Shown: one piece after another, positions 26,204 through 33,843 of the stretch
How the letters are laid out: the number at the start of each line of letters is the position of its first letter
Position numbering within the stretch: the first letter of the stretch is position 1
Assembly: GCA_023439545.1 (NCBI GenBank)
Contig: JAEXNT010000031.1
Coordinates: forward strand, 1 to 64,000
Source: Bacillota bacterium
GTDB taxonomy: Bacteria > Bacillota > Clostridia > Acetivibrionales > DTU013
Length of the DNA: 64,000 bases
Reading direction: 5' to 3'
Position numbers and translations under genes: made by a program
The notes under the pieces: generated by a model
What the model saw: the letters and a program-made list of their open reading frames with translations, nothing else
What the model was told of the DNA's origin: nothing
The model's database searches: none

Positions 26204-26839
26204 GTGGAAATAAAAGTAATGCAAAACATAATGGGCGCCAATGAAAAATTGGCTGAGGAGCTGAGGACCTACCTCGATGGGCATGGTATAACGGAGATCA
26301 ATGTGATGGCGTCCCCGGGCGCGGGCAAAACTTCTGTCATTATGAAGCTGATGCAGCTTTCAAAGCGCCGTTTCAGCGTTATCGAAGGGGATATCGCCTC
26401 GAGCATAGACGCCGAAAAGATCGACAGGATCGGAGTCCATGTAGTGCAGATCAATACGGGCGGGGAATGCCACCTTGATGCGAATATGATCAGGACGGTC
26501 ATTACCGGCGATGACGCTTTCGACAATACAGTACTCTTTATCGAGAACGTCGGCAACCTGATATGCCCGTCGTCCTTCGACCTCGGGGAAAAAGTGAAGC
26601 TGGTCATAGCAAGCGTTCCCGAAGGGCATGACAAGCCTTTCAAATACACATCCATGTTTAGCGCCGCAGATGTTATAATACTTAATAAGATGGACCTCAT
26701 GCCCTACATACAGTTCGACAAGGAGGCCTTCTACAAGGGTATCGCGGCTGTAAACAGCAGGGCGCGTGTCTTCGAAGTATCCTGCGCCACCGGCGAGGGC
26801 TTCGACGAGCTGGTAGAGTGGCTTGACGGAGTAAGGTGA
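26204..26839 (+). CDS. hypB: Hydrogenase nickel incorporation GTPase HypB
   Basis: The 211-residue GTPase has P-loop SPGAGKTS (~31-38), INTGGECHLDANM (~85-97, metal-binding Cys and His) and the NKMDLMP specificity motif (~164-170). The N-terminal His-rich or CxxCGC nickel-storage region of some HypB proteins is absent. The start is GTG 26204, with GGAGGTTG just upstream inside hypA. The remaining maturation genes hypC, hypD, hypE and hypF are not in the window. Confidence 0.94.
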   Translation: MEIKVMQNIMGANEKLAEELRTYLDGHGITEINVMASPGAGKTSVIMKLMQLSKRRFSVIEGDIASSIDAEKIDRIGVHVVQINTGGECHLDANMIRTVITGDDAFDNTVLFIENVGNLICPSSFDLGEKVKLVIASVPEGHDKPFKYTSMFSAADVIILNKMDLMPYIQFDKEAFYKGIAAVNSRARVFEVSCATGEGFDELVEWLDGVR

Positions 26840-26872
26840 CACCGGCGCGTCAGACCGAAGGGGTGGTGTTTT

Positions 26873-27151
26873 GTGAGATTCCGCACTGCAGGCAATCCAG
26901 AAAGCAAAAAAGTATTGCTTATACATGCCATGTTTGTGACCCCGGACAGTTTTTCAGCTTTGGTCGAACGTTTGGAAAAGGACTATTTTATAATCATGCC
27001 GACTTTGGGCACAAAAGAACCTGCCCGGCTTTGTACATTCCGGCTGAGAAGGTACAAGTCCGGCAGCATCGTCAAAAAAAAGGGGTATCGCCATTGCGGT
27101 TATCTGCTGTCCCATCCTGATGAATATGCAGAAATGCTCAAAAACAAATAA
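26873..27151 (+). pseudogene. Alpha/beta-hydrolase remnant
   Basis: The 92-codon frame begins like a small alpha/beta hydrolase (VLLIHAMFVTPDSFSALVERL, then LEKDYFIIMPTLG) and closes with a typical hydrolase tail (LLSHPDEYAEMLK). The nucleophile elbow GxSxG and about 150 central residues are missing. The intact hydrolase at 29945 shares the start pattern (IILLHGG...SLQKDYFIVTP), so an internal deletion of a paralogue is the simplest explanation. GTG 26873 has an AAGGGGTGG site, so it may still be translated. Confidence 0.55.
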
Positions 27152-27173
27152 TTCTATATTATCAATTTATTTA

Positions 27174-27224
27174 TTGACATATATTAGAAATATCTTTATG
27201 ATTAACATACCGACAGTCGGTATG
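27174..27224 (+). promoter_or_regulatory. Promoter and operator of the tetR-type operon
   Basis: A near-ideal promoter, TTGACA (27174-27179), 17 bases, TATGAT (27197-27202), is followed three bases later by a perfect 19-base palindrome at 27206-27224 (CATACCGAC-A-GTCGGTATG). The palindrome covers the start point and abuts the ribosome site, as expected for autorepression by the TetR-type protein encoded at 27235. Confidence 0.85.
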
Positions 27225-27234
27225 GAGGCATGCT

Positions 27235-27810
27235 ATGTCTGAGAAACAGCCGAAAGAAGTACGTAAGGGGTCGCTATTAGACGCCGCGATAGAAGAATTC
27301 CTGGAAAAGGGGTACGAAGGCGCTTCCGTCGACGCAATCGCAAAAAGGGCAGGAGTCAGTAAGGGAGGCTTGTACCATCATTTCCGCAACAAGGAAGAGC
27401 TCATGCTCGGCGTCAATAAGAAGCTCTCGGAACCCATCTATGAAATGATCGAAAAAGCATGCTCGAACCCCAGCGTGATCGAAGGTATGAGGCAATATAT
27501 ACGGGATTATCTTTCTCACTGGGCTACCCGCCCGAAGGAACTGGGCTTCTATTTCCTATCCACGTCAAAAGCCTTTGAATCCGTTATTCTTATGGATTAT
27601 TACCGTGAATATATGAATGAATATACGGATATTATCACCGGACTCTATAAAAAGGCGGCCGACAGAGGGGAGATAGAGATAGAGGATCCCGAGGCATATG
27701 GTCTGGCTTTGATCGGTACGTTGGACGGTGTGCTGTCTTATGTGATCACCGGCTCGCAGACGGATATCACCGTACTTGCTGAACGGGTCGGAAAGGTGCT
27801 TCTTAGGTAG
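27235..27810 (+). CDS. TetR-family transcriptional repressor
   Basis: The 191-residue protein has an N-terminal HTH (AAIEEFLEKGYEGASVDAIA, then KRAGVSKGGLYHHFRNKEEL) typical of TetR. The helical C-terminal domain would bind an effector. It is the first gene of an operon with an ABC-2 exporter, so it probably senses the exported compound. The palindrome at 27206-27224 is the likely binding site. Ribosome site GGAGG with ATG 27235. Confidence 0.93.
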   Translation: MSEKQPKEVRKGSLLDAAIEEFLEKGYEGASVDAIAKRAGVSKGGLYHHFRNKEELMLGVNKKLSEPIYEMIEKACSNPSVIEGMRQYIRDYLSHWATRPKELGFYFLSTSKAFESVILMDYYREYMNEYTDIITGLYKKAADRGEIEIEDPEAYGLALIGTLDGVLSYVITGSQTDITVLAERVGKVLLR

Positions 27811-27821
27811 GGGGGCTGATT

Positions 27822-28778
27822 TTGATTAGGAAAGAGCAAACGTCGTGTCTGTCTGTAGAAGGACTTACAAAGACCTTTAATGATCTGAAGGCTGTCGACA
27901 GTATAAGCTTTACTGTGAACAGAGGCGAGATTTTCGGCCTGCTTGGGCCCAACGGAGCGGGAAAGACTACTGTCATACGTATGATGTGCGGCTTATTGAG
28001 ACCCGATGCAGGAAGGATAGTTTTCGGCGGTTTTAATGCGGGCGGCGCCGGCGGGGCATTCAGGGCAAAGATAGGGCTGTGCCCTCAGGACATTGTTATA
28101 TGGGAGATGCTTACTTGCTTCGAACAGCTGAAGTTTTCAGGGATCACCTACGGGCAGGCTGCCGGAGAGGCTTCAAAAAGAGCTGATGAGCTGCTTGAGT
28201 CGCTTTGGCTTTCCGAGAAACGGAATAGACTTGCAAAAACGCTCTCAGGCGGGATGCAGCGCCGGCTGAATATCGCATTGGCGCTCGTTCACGATCCCGA
28301 CCTTGTTATACTCGACGAACCCCAGGCAGGGCTGGATCCGCAAAGCAGGATCCTTGTCCGCGATTTTATACGAAGGCTTTCAAGAAAGAAGACCGTCATA
28401 CTGACGACACATGATATGGATGAGGCGGATCGGCTTTCGGACAGGGTCGCGATAATCGACCATGGCAGGATACTCTCCATGGATTCTCCCGAAGCTTTAA
28501 AAAATAAATCCGGTTTCGTAGACATACTGCAGATCCGTTTGGCGAATCCCGAGGAACAAAAGGTGCGGAATTGGATAAAATCCCTGCCTGAAGCCTTTTC
28601 TGAGAAGAAATACTCGGACGGACTTCTTCTGCTTGGAGGAAACGATTTGCCGGGACTGATCCCGCAGGCGGACAGAATGTTAAAAAACAGCGGGCTTGAA
28701 GCAGTAGATATTACGGTAAGAAAATGTACCCTGGAAGACGTATTCATTTCCATGACTGGAAGGGGGCTAAGGGAATGA
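27822..28778 (+). CDS. ABC-2 type exporter ATP-binding protein
   Basis: The 318-residue ATPase has Walker A GPNGAGKT (~46-53), signature LSGGMQRRLN (~143-152), Walker B LVILDEPQAGLDP (~165-177) and the switch His in TTHDMDEADR. A C-terminal extension of ~90 residues is as in drug-resistance and NatA-type proteins. It starts at TTG 27822 after a GGGGGG site. It overlaps the permease gene by four bases (ATGA). Confidence 0.93.
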   Translation: MIRKEQTSCLSVEGLTKTFNDLKAVDSISFTVNRGEIFGLLGPNGAGKTTVIRMMCGLLRPDAGRIVFGGFNAGGAGGAFRAKIGLCPQDIVIWEMLTCFEQLKFSGITYGQAAGEASKRADELLESLWLSEKRNRLAKTLSGGMQRRLNIALALVHDPDLVILDEPQAGLDPQSRILVRDFIRRLSRKKTVILTTHDMDEADRLSDRVAIIDHGRILSMDSPEALKNKSGFVDILQIRLANPEEQKVRNWIKSLPEAFSEKKYSDGLLLLGGNDLPGLIPQADRMLKNSGLEAVDITVRKCTLEDVFISMTGRGLRE

Positions 28779-29917
28779 AGCTGGCGGCAGTTATCATTAA
28801 AACGCTGAAGGAGAATATAAGGGATTGGAAGATACTTGTAATTGTACTGATCTTCTCCCCGTTTTTTATTTTTGTGATGAAGCTTTTTTACGGAGGAGAG
28901 TCGACTACCTATAAAATAGGCATACTAGACCTCGACGGAAGGCAGGCCGCAATGAGTTTGAAGCGGCAGCTTTCCAACTATGCGGCTATGGAAGGCAAGC
29001 TGGTATTCGATATTGTGGATTTGAACGGCAAGGATACCCTGATCTCGGATGTAAACGAAAAAAGAATAGATCTCGGTATCATAATCCCCAAAGATTACAC
29101 GGACAGGCTGCAGGATGTCGCATACGACAAAAAAGGCACTCCTGCCATCGTTGAATTTTACGGCAGCTTGGGCAATTCTAGATACATGCTCTCGTCCGCC
29201 GCAGCCTGGGGCCTGATACAGGGACAGGGCCTGGAAGCGGTCAAGGTAATGCTGCCTGCTGAAATCAGGGAAACTTTCACTGAGAAAAAAATCGTTGTGA
29301 ATGAATTTGACGGCTTTGTTCCGGGATTGATATCCATGGGTGTACTAATGGTACTTTTTTCAGCTTCAGCTTCATTTGTACGTGAGGACGAGAAAAAGAC
29401 GCTGATAAGGCTTAAACTGAGCAATGTAGGCGCATTCAACCTGCTGTTGGGGATAAGCATAGTGCAGGCTGTCATTGCAGTGGCCGCCACCATGTTGTCT
29501 TACTGGACGGCGCTTGGCCTGGGTTACAAGCCGGTCGGAAAATTCGGTCCGGTTCTTTTTGTCGCTATACTCACCAGTCTTTCCATGATGCCGGTAAGCC
29601 TGATCACCGCAGCATTCCTCAAGTCGGCTTTCGATGTAGCGACTGTAGGCTGCTTTCCTTTTTTCATACTGCTTTTCTTTTCAGGCTGTATGTTCCCGCT
29701 TCCCGGGGTCAGGCTTTTTTCAATTGCGGGACATATTTTCAACGTTTTCGACATCCTGCCGCTTACCCATGCCAGCACGGCTTTCGGAAAGATACTGAAC
29801 TCGGGAGCAGGGATAGCGGATGTTCTATATGAATTGTCCATGATTCTGCTGCTTACCGTTATCTATTTTATGATAGGACTGCTCCTTTACCGTAAAAGAA
29901 AGCTTTCGAGGGCATAG
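28775..29917 (+). CDS. ABC-2 type exporter permease
   Basis: The ~380-residue membrane protein has one N-terminal helix (~17-35, ILVIVLIFSPFFIFVMK). A ~150-residue extracytoplasmic domain follows, then five C-terminal helices, the layout of NatB/YhgE-like ABC-2 permeases. ATG 28775 overlaps the stop of the ATPase gene. With the preceding ATPase it should export a small hydrophobic compound; the substrate is unknown. Confidence 0.88.
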   Translation: MKLAAVIIKTLKENIRDWKILVIVLIFSPFFIFVMKLFYGGESTTYKIGILDLDGRQAAMSLKRQLSNYAAMEGKLVFDIVDLNGKDTLISDVNEKRIDLGIIIPKDYTDRLQDVAYDKKGTPAIVEFYGSLGNSRYMLSSAAAWGLIQGQGLEAVKVMLPAEIRETFTEKKIVVNEFDGFVPGLISMGVLMVLFSASASFVREDEKKTLIRLKLSNVGAFNLLLGISIVQAVIAVAATMLSYWTALGLGYKPVGKFGPVLFVAILTSLSMMPVSLITAAFLKSAFDVATVGCFPFFILLFFSGCMFPLPGVRLFSIAGHIFNVFDILPLTHASTAFGKILNSGAGIADVLYELSMILLLTVIYFMIGLLLYRKRKLSRA

Positions 29918-29944
29918 AATGAAAAATATATGGAGGTCAGAATT

Positions 29945-30706
29945 TTGATATTCAAGGACTTTGGGGATAAAAAGAATCCGGTTATCATTCTTCTGCATGG
30001 CGGCGGTTTATCATGGTGGTCATTCAAACCGCAGATCGAATCGCTGCAAAAGGATTATTTCATTGTCACGCCGGTTATTGACGGGCATGGCGAAGATTGG
30101 AACAATACTTTTATTAGCATAGCGAAATCGGCGGAACGGATTGTAGATTATATCAGGGATAATTGTAATGGAAAGGTTCATGCGATCTGCGGCCTTTCTC
30201 TAGGGGCTCAGATTGTTACGGAAGTCCTGTCCCGGGATCGCAGTATCACTGATAACGCAGTTATAGAAAGCGCCCTGGTCTATCCTTTGAAAACAGCGAC
30301 CGAATTAACCCTGCCAATGTACAAGCTGTGTTACGGTTTGATCAAAAAAAGATGGTATGCAAAATTGCAGGCCAAGATCCTGAATGTGCCCGAAGAATTA
30401 TTTGAAGCTTATTATGAAGATAGTTCACGGATGACGAAAGAATCTCTGATCAATATTGCAAAAAGTAACGGAGATTATTCGATACCTCCGGCGCTGAGCA
30501 AAACCACGGCACGGGCGTTGATACTAGCCGGTGAGAAGGAACTGCCCGTGATGAAAAAGTCTGCTAAGGCATTGTATGATACTATAAGCGGCAGTTATTT
30601 GAAGGTTGTTAAGAACGCCGGGCATGGAGAGATCAGTCTGATTCGGACGGAAATGTATCTGGACTTGCTGAAACGTCTTTTTTCTAATTCGCTGGATAAG
30701 GAGTAA
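29945..30706 (+). CDS. Alpha/beta hydrolase
   Basis: The ~253-residue alpha/beta-hydrolase fold enzyme has an oxyanion-hole motif LLHGGGLSWWSF (~16-27), nucleophile elbow CGLSLGAQ (~86-93, Ser nucleophile) and a late catalytic His in AGHGEIS. It most resembles esterase/lipase-like hydrolases; the substrate is unknown. TTG 29945 is favoured because GGAGGT at 29932-29937 is well spaced for it; ATG 29930 is the alternative. It follows the exporter operon by 27 bases and may be co-transcribed. Confidence 0.82.
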   Translation: MIFKDFGDKKNPVIILLHGGGLSWWSFKPQIESLQKDYFIVTPVIDGHGEDWNNTFISIAKSAERIVDYIRDNCNGKVHAICGLSLGAQIVTEVLSRDRSITDNAVIESALVYPLKTATELTLPMYKLCYGLIKKRWYAKLQAKILNVPEELFEAYYEDSSRMTKESLINIAKSNGDYSIPPALSKTTARALILAGEKELPVMKKSAKALYDTISGSYLKVVKNAGHGEISLIRTEMYLDLLKRLFSNSLDKE

Positions 30707-30737
30707 AACGGCGGCTGAGCGGCTGCCTCCGGGAGCA

Positions 30738-31856
30738 TCATTTTATCTCAAGCAGCGCCATAGTTACATCGTCCTGCAGTTCGTTCGCTCTTTTTATACC
30801 TGCAAACTGAAATGCCGATTTTTTGACCTCGAGCAGCAGCTTCCTGGGTTTCATATCGCTGTTCAGCAATACGTTGAGCAGGCGGTCTTCTCCGAATTGT
30901 TCATTTTCTGCATTCCTCATTTCAAGTATCCCGTCTGAGTAAAGGAAAAGCTTGTCGCCGGATTCCAATCTGATTGAGCCGTTTTTATAATCGGGCTTTT
31001 TCATCCAGTTGCTGATCGGTATACCGGGCATTTTAAGCAGTTCGAACTTATTTGCCCCGTATACTGCGGGAATTACGTTCAACCCCGCATTGGAGTACAG
31101 CATCGTTTTATCGTCAAGATCTATGATGGCATAGAAAATCGATATATATAATTCTTCGTCCAGTTTACTCTGGTTGAACTCGGCATAAAGCTCTTCGAGC
31201 GCCTTGGCCGGCGAAAGCAGCTTCTTGTTCAGCGTTGAACGAAGGAACACTGTCAGCAGTGAAGCGGGAACACCGTGTCCCGACACGTCGGCAAGGTACA
31301 GACCCAGATGTGAGCCGTCTATGTGGAAAATGTCGGCAAAATCCCCCCCGAGCGCTTCGCAGGGCATAAAGATCAGGGAATAATCCAGACGCCTATCCGA
31401 AAGGGGGCCGGGCAGCAGGCTTGTCTGAAGTTTGCGGGCCATATCCAGATTGTTTTTAAGCTTTTTGTTCTGCTCCTGCGTCTTTTTATACAATTGCTTT
31501 AACTGTGTTGTTTCGCGGAGCACTTCAACCGCCGCGATTATTTTGCCTTCGGTATTTCTTAACGGGGAAGACATGACGGAAAAGTATCTGTCGTCGATCC
31601 GCTCTTCTTTTTCAAAGGATTTTCCCTGAAAGACGGCCTTCCTGGAGATACAGTTGCTGCAGGGTCTGCTGCGGCCAAGCACTTCATAACACTTCATGCA
31701 TTCGGCATTATCGCCGACGCCTTCAGACATCGCCTTGTTCATAAACAGCACGTTGTTGTCACTGTCGACCACTCTTACCCAGTCGAACATACCATTGACG
31801 ATGTCTTCGATAAATGCCTGGTTTTTTCTCAACGATTCCGTAAGACCACCCCCCAT
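30738..31856 (-). CDS. PAS-domain PP2C-type (SpoIIE/RsbU-like) serine phosphatase
   Basis: The ~372-residue protein has a PAS domain at ~10-125, including a Cys-rich loop CMKCYEV...RPCSNC. A coiled coil linker follows (LKQLYKKTQEQNKKLKNNLD). The PPM/SpoIIE phosphatase domain is at ~145-370, with metal-binding Asp in GGDFADIFH and ADVSGHGVPASLL, and ELQDDVTM near the end. Such proteins dephosphorylate anti-anti-sigma factors in partner-switching pathways. No anti-sigma or STAS gene is adjacent. No good ribosome site is visible; ATG 31856 or TTG 31871 could be the start. Confidence 0.88.
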   Translation of the reverse strand: MGGGLTESLRKNQAFIEDIVNGMFDWVRVVDSDNNVLFMNKAMSEGVGDNAECMKCYEVLGRSRPCSNCISRKAVFQGKSFEKEERIDDRYFSVMSSPLRNTEGKIIAAVEVLRETTQLKQLYKKTQEQNKKLKNNLDMARKLQTSLLPGPLSDRRLDYSLIFMPCEALGGDFADIFHIDGSHLGLYLADVSGHGVPASLLTVFLRSTLNKKLLSPAKALEELYAEFNQSKLDEELYISIFYAIIDLDDKTMLYSNAGLNVIPAVYGANKFELLKMPGIPISNWMKKPDYKNGSIRLESGDKLFLYSDGILEMRNAENEQFGEDRLLNVLLNSDMKPRKLLLEVKKSAFQFAGIKRANELQDDVTMALLEIK

Positions 31857-32026
31857 GATAGATGATATCAAATTAGCCAGGTTAAGTAAATCACCCGGTC
31901 TCTTTATCCAATGAGTACCGGACTCTCATCCAATGAATATAAGATATTTGGCAGCCGCATGAAACAGTAGTAATAAAACCATAAACTCTGGAAATAATAT
32001 ATAAAAAAGGGTAATCAGGAGTTAAG

Positions 32027-32626
32027 ATGCTGATAAAAACAGCCGCCGGACAGCAATATATCAACGTTAACAGCACAACTGCATTCCAGTGCTTTACGGA
32101 TGTGCTGCATGCGCATATCACGAAGGCGCTCGGAAATGGCCGCAGGTCGCTCGTCTTTGTCTGTATCGGAACCGACAGATCCACCGGTGACAGCCTCGGT
32201 CCGCTTATAGGGCACAAGATATCCGGACTTAAGGCGAAAGGGTTGTATATCTACGGCAATCTGGAACACCCTGTTCACGCAAAGAATCTCGAAGAAATAA
32301 CGAAGCGTATCACGAATGATTGCGACAACCCATTTGTAATCGCAATAGACGCATGTCTCGGGAGTATGGAGCATGTAGGCTGGATCGGGATCGGGGACGG
32401 TCCGATAAAGCCAGGCTCTGGCGTAAACAAGGAACTTGCGCCTGTAGGTGACATGTTCGTGACCGGGATAGTCAATTTCGGCGGGTTCATGGACTTTCTT
32501 GTACTACAGAATACGCGCCTGCATATAGTAATGAAAATAGCCGACCTGATCGCAACGGGTATACGCTATGTCATGTGGAAGCTGGAAAAGGACGGGGAGA
32601 CCCAGCGTTCAAGCGGAATATCCTGA
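32027..32626 (+). CDS. yyaC: Sporulation protein YyaC-like (DUF1256)
   Basis: The 199-residue protein has the hallmark FVCIGTDRSTGDSLGPLIG (~43-61), the ALDACLG-like AIDACLGS segment (~105-112), and GDMFVTGIVNFGGFMD. The fold is related to germination and hydrogenase-maturation proteases. In Bacillus it is a sporulation gene of unclear role, which supports a spore-forming host. Strong AGGAG ribosome site before ATG 32027. Given the ech genes nearby it could be mistaken for a hydrogenase protease, but the motif set is that of YyaC. Confidence 0.88.
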   Translation: MLIKTAAGQQYINVNSTTAFQCFTDVLHAHITKALGNGRRSLVFVCIGTDRSTGDSLGPLIGHKISGLKAKGLYIYGNLEHPVHAKNLEEITKRITNDCDNPFVIAIDACLGSMEHVGWIGIGDGPIKPGSGVNKELAPVGDMFVTGIVNFGGFMDFLVLQNTRLHIVMKIADLIATGIRYVMWKLEKDGETQRSSGIS

Positions 32627-32763
32627 TAAGGTGATAATATACGGCTTTTTTCTGATATGTCCTGAATCCGGCATTTCATTTCGAAACTTATTTGTTCAGA
32701 CATTTCTCTAATAATTCGTTATAATTATATAGAATGAGATTTAAGGATCGGCTAAAATATTAG

Positions 32764-32866
32764 TTCCGATACTTTTATGGGGAATGGAGCGGGCTGGTCG
32801 CATACTTCGTATGCTGCTCGCCCATGTAGCCTGGTTAGTGTAGTTCCCCGTAAAAGCTTATCGGAA
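32764..32866. ncRNA. Candidate structured RNA or cruciform element
   Basis: The ends of this 103-base segment pair over 20 base pairs (32764-32783 with 32845-32866; one G-T pair and one 2-base bulge). Inside, GCATAC-TTC-GTATGC (32800-32814) forms a tight hairpin, with GGGC/GCCC (32791-32794 with 32820-32823) able to stack below it. No T-run follows and no open frame fits. I do not recognise it as a known riboswitch or tRNA. Strand is undetermined; plus is more likely because both flanking genes run that way. Confidence 0.5.
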
Positions 32867-32927
32867 ATTATATTTTAACGATTCCTAAGCGAATTATCAT
32901 TTCACATATAAGTTTCGGAGGTATTTT

Positions 32928-33452
32928 ATGAACAGAACAGGAAAGACAATCGGGGGAATATTCATATTAATCGGTATCATGTTCCTCCTCAAGAATTTTC
33001 ACATATTCGAGCCTTTTTGGAGCGTATTTGATCTGGGCTTCATATTATCAAGGTTCTGGGCGGCTATCTTCATTATATTGCCGGGCATATTGTTTCACAC
33101 GGGCTTTCTCTCCGGTAACAGAAGGAATCCCGGGCTGCTGGTGCCGGGCGGTATTTTGCTGGTAACGGGCGCAGCGCTTCAGATCGGCGCGCTTTTCGGC
33201 GGCTGGAACATAATCTGGCCACTATTCATTTTCGCACCCGCATTCGGATTATTTGAACTTTACTATTTTGGCAACAGGGAAAAGGGACTGCTGATACCCG
33301 TCGGCATACTCACAGGGCTTTCGGCGCTGTTCTTCCTGTCGTTTTCACTTGGCAAGCTGATAAGCTTCAGCACGAAACCGTTCGTATTGCCGCTCATACT
33401 GATAGGAATAGGCATTGCAGTACTGTACAGGGGCAAAAGTAAAAAATACTGA
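32928..33452 (+). CDS. Small polytopic membrane protein (LiaF/DUF5668-like)
   Basis: The 174-residue protein is almost wholly hydrophobic, with about five to six helices: IGGIFILIGIMFLLKNF, AAIFIILPGILF, GLLVPGGILLVTGAALQIG, IIWPLFIFAPAFGLFEL, LIPVGILTGLSALFFLS, FVLPLILIGIGIAVLY. The repeated GGIxLLIGxxFLL-type segments recall the membrane domain of LiaF/LiaI-like proteins involved in envelope stress, but the assignment is tentative. GGAGG ribosome site. It follows the structured element at 32764-32866. Confidence 0.75.
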   Translation: MNRTGKTIGGIFILIGIMFLLKNFHIFEPFWSVFDLGFILSRFWAAIFIILPGILFHTGFLSGNRRNPGLLVPGGILLVTGAALQIGALFGGWNIIWPLFIFAPAFGLFELYYFGNREKGLLIPVGILTGLSALFFLSFSLGKLISFSTKPFVLPLILIGIGIAVLYRGKSKKY

Positions 33453-33527
33453 GAATTTTCCGTTTATCGCTCCGTTCCCGGGGGAATATAGTTAATGAAA
33501 ATATATTGGAAACGGAGATGATATGTA

Positions 33528-33686
33528 ATGGATAAGTACGTTTGCACAGCTTGCGGTTATGTTTATGATCCTGCGGCAGGGGATCCGGATTCAGGGATCG
33601 CTCCCGGCACAAAATTCGAGGATATTCCGGAGGATTGGGTTTGCCCGGTTTGCGGAGTAGGAAAGGACATGTTCGAAAAAGAGTAA
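33528..33686 (+). CDS. Rubredoxin
   Basis: The 52-residue protein has the two iron-binding knuckles CTACGYVYDP (Cys6, Cys9) and CPVCGVGKDMF (Cys39, Cys42) with the usual Trp before the second. It is a one-electron carrier in the cytoplasm of anaerobes, often for oxygen or peroxide detoxification. GGAG lies 10 bases before ATG 33528. Confidence 0.95.
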   Translation: MDKYVCTACGYVYDPAAGDPDSGIAPGTKFEDIPEDWVCPVCGVGKDMFEKE

Positions 33687-33704
33687 ATACTTGAAAATTT
33701 GTTA

Positions 33705-33732
33705 TTGATTCAGTAATATTTTATGTTATAAT
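33705..33732 (+). promoter_or_regulatory. Promoter of glnA
   Basis: TTGATT (33705-33710), a 16-base spacer and TATAAT (33727-33732), preceded by an extended TG. The transcript would begin near 33739, just before the leader hairpins. Confidence 0.7.
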
Positions 33733-33762
33733 GAAGACAATAAAAAACGGGCAAATCTGCTA

Positions 33763-33818
33763 TTAAGAACAAAGGCGTTCTTAAACGGGTCTAAATACCA
33801 GCTTAAGACGCTTTTTTT
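33763..33818 (+). promoter_or_regulatory. glnA leader attenuator: hexaloop hairpin overlapping a terminator
   Basis: Two mutually exclusive structures are visible. Hairpin P1 (33763-33784) is an 8-pair stem with hexaloop AAAGGC. A terminator (33775-33818) uses the 3' arm of P1 (GCGTTCTTAA pairing with TTAAGACGC, one bulge) and ends in seven T. A smaller hexaloop hairpin (33786-33801 area, GGT/ACC) lies in the terminator loop. A hexaloop with A at position 1 and G at position 4 overlapping a terminator is the pattern known for RNA targets of ANTAR-domain antiterminators. The terminator is well supported; the ANTAR assignment is inference. Confidence 0.6.
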
Positions 33819-33843
33819 GATGTATTGCTCTGGAGGTGTTAGA

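Noticed and set aside
32027..32626. Hydrogenase maturation endopeptidase
   Set aside because: Motifs are those of YyaC/DUF1256, and the Ech large subunit here has no extension to cleave.
32790..32850. Possible tRNA or tRNA remnant (GCCTGGTTAGTG resembles a D-arm)
   Set aside because: No anticodon arm, T-arm GTTCGA sequence or 7-pair acceptor in the right order could be placed; kept only as an unassigned structured element.
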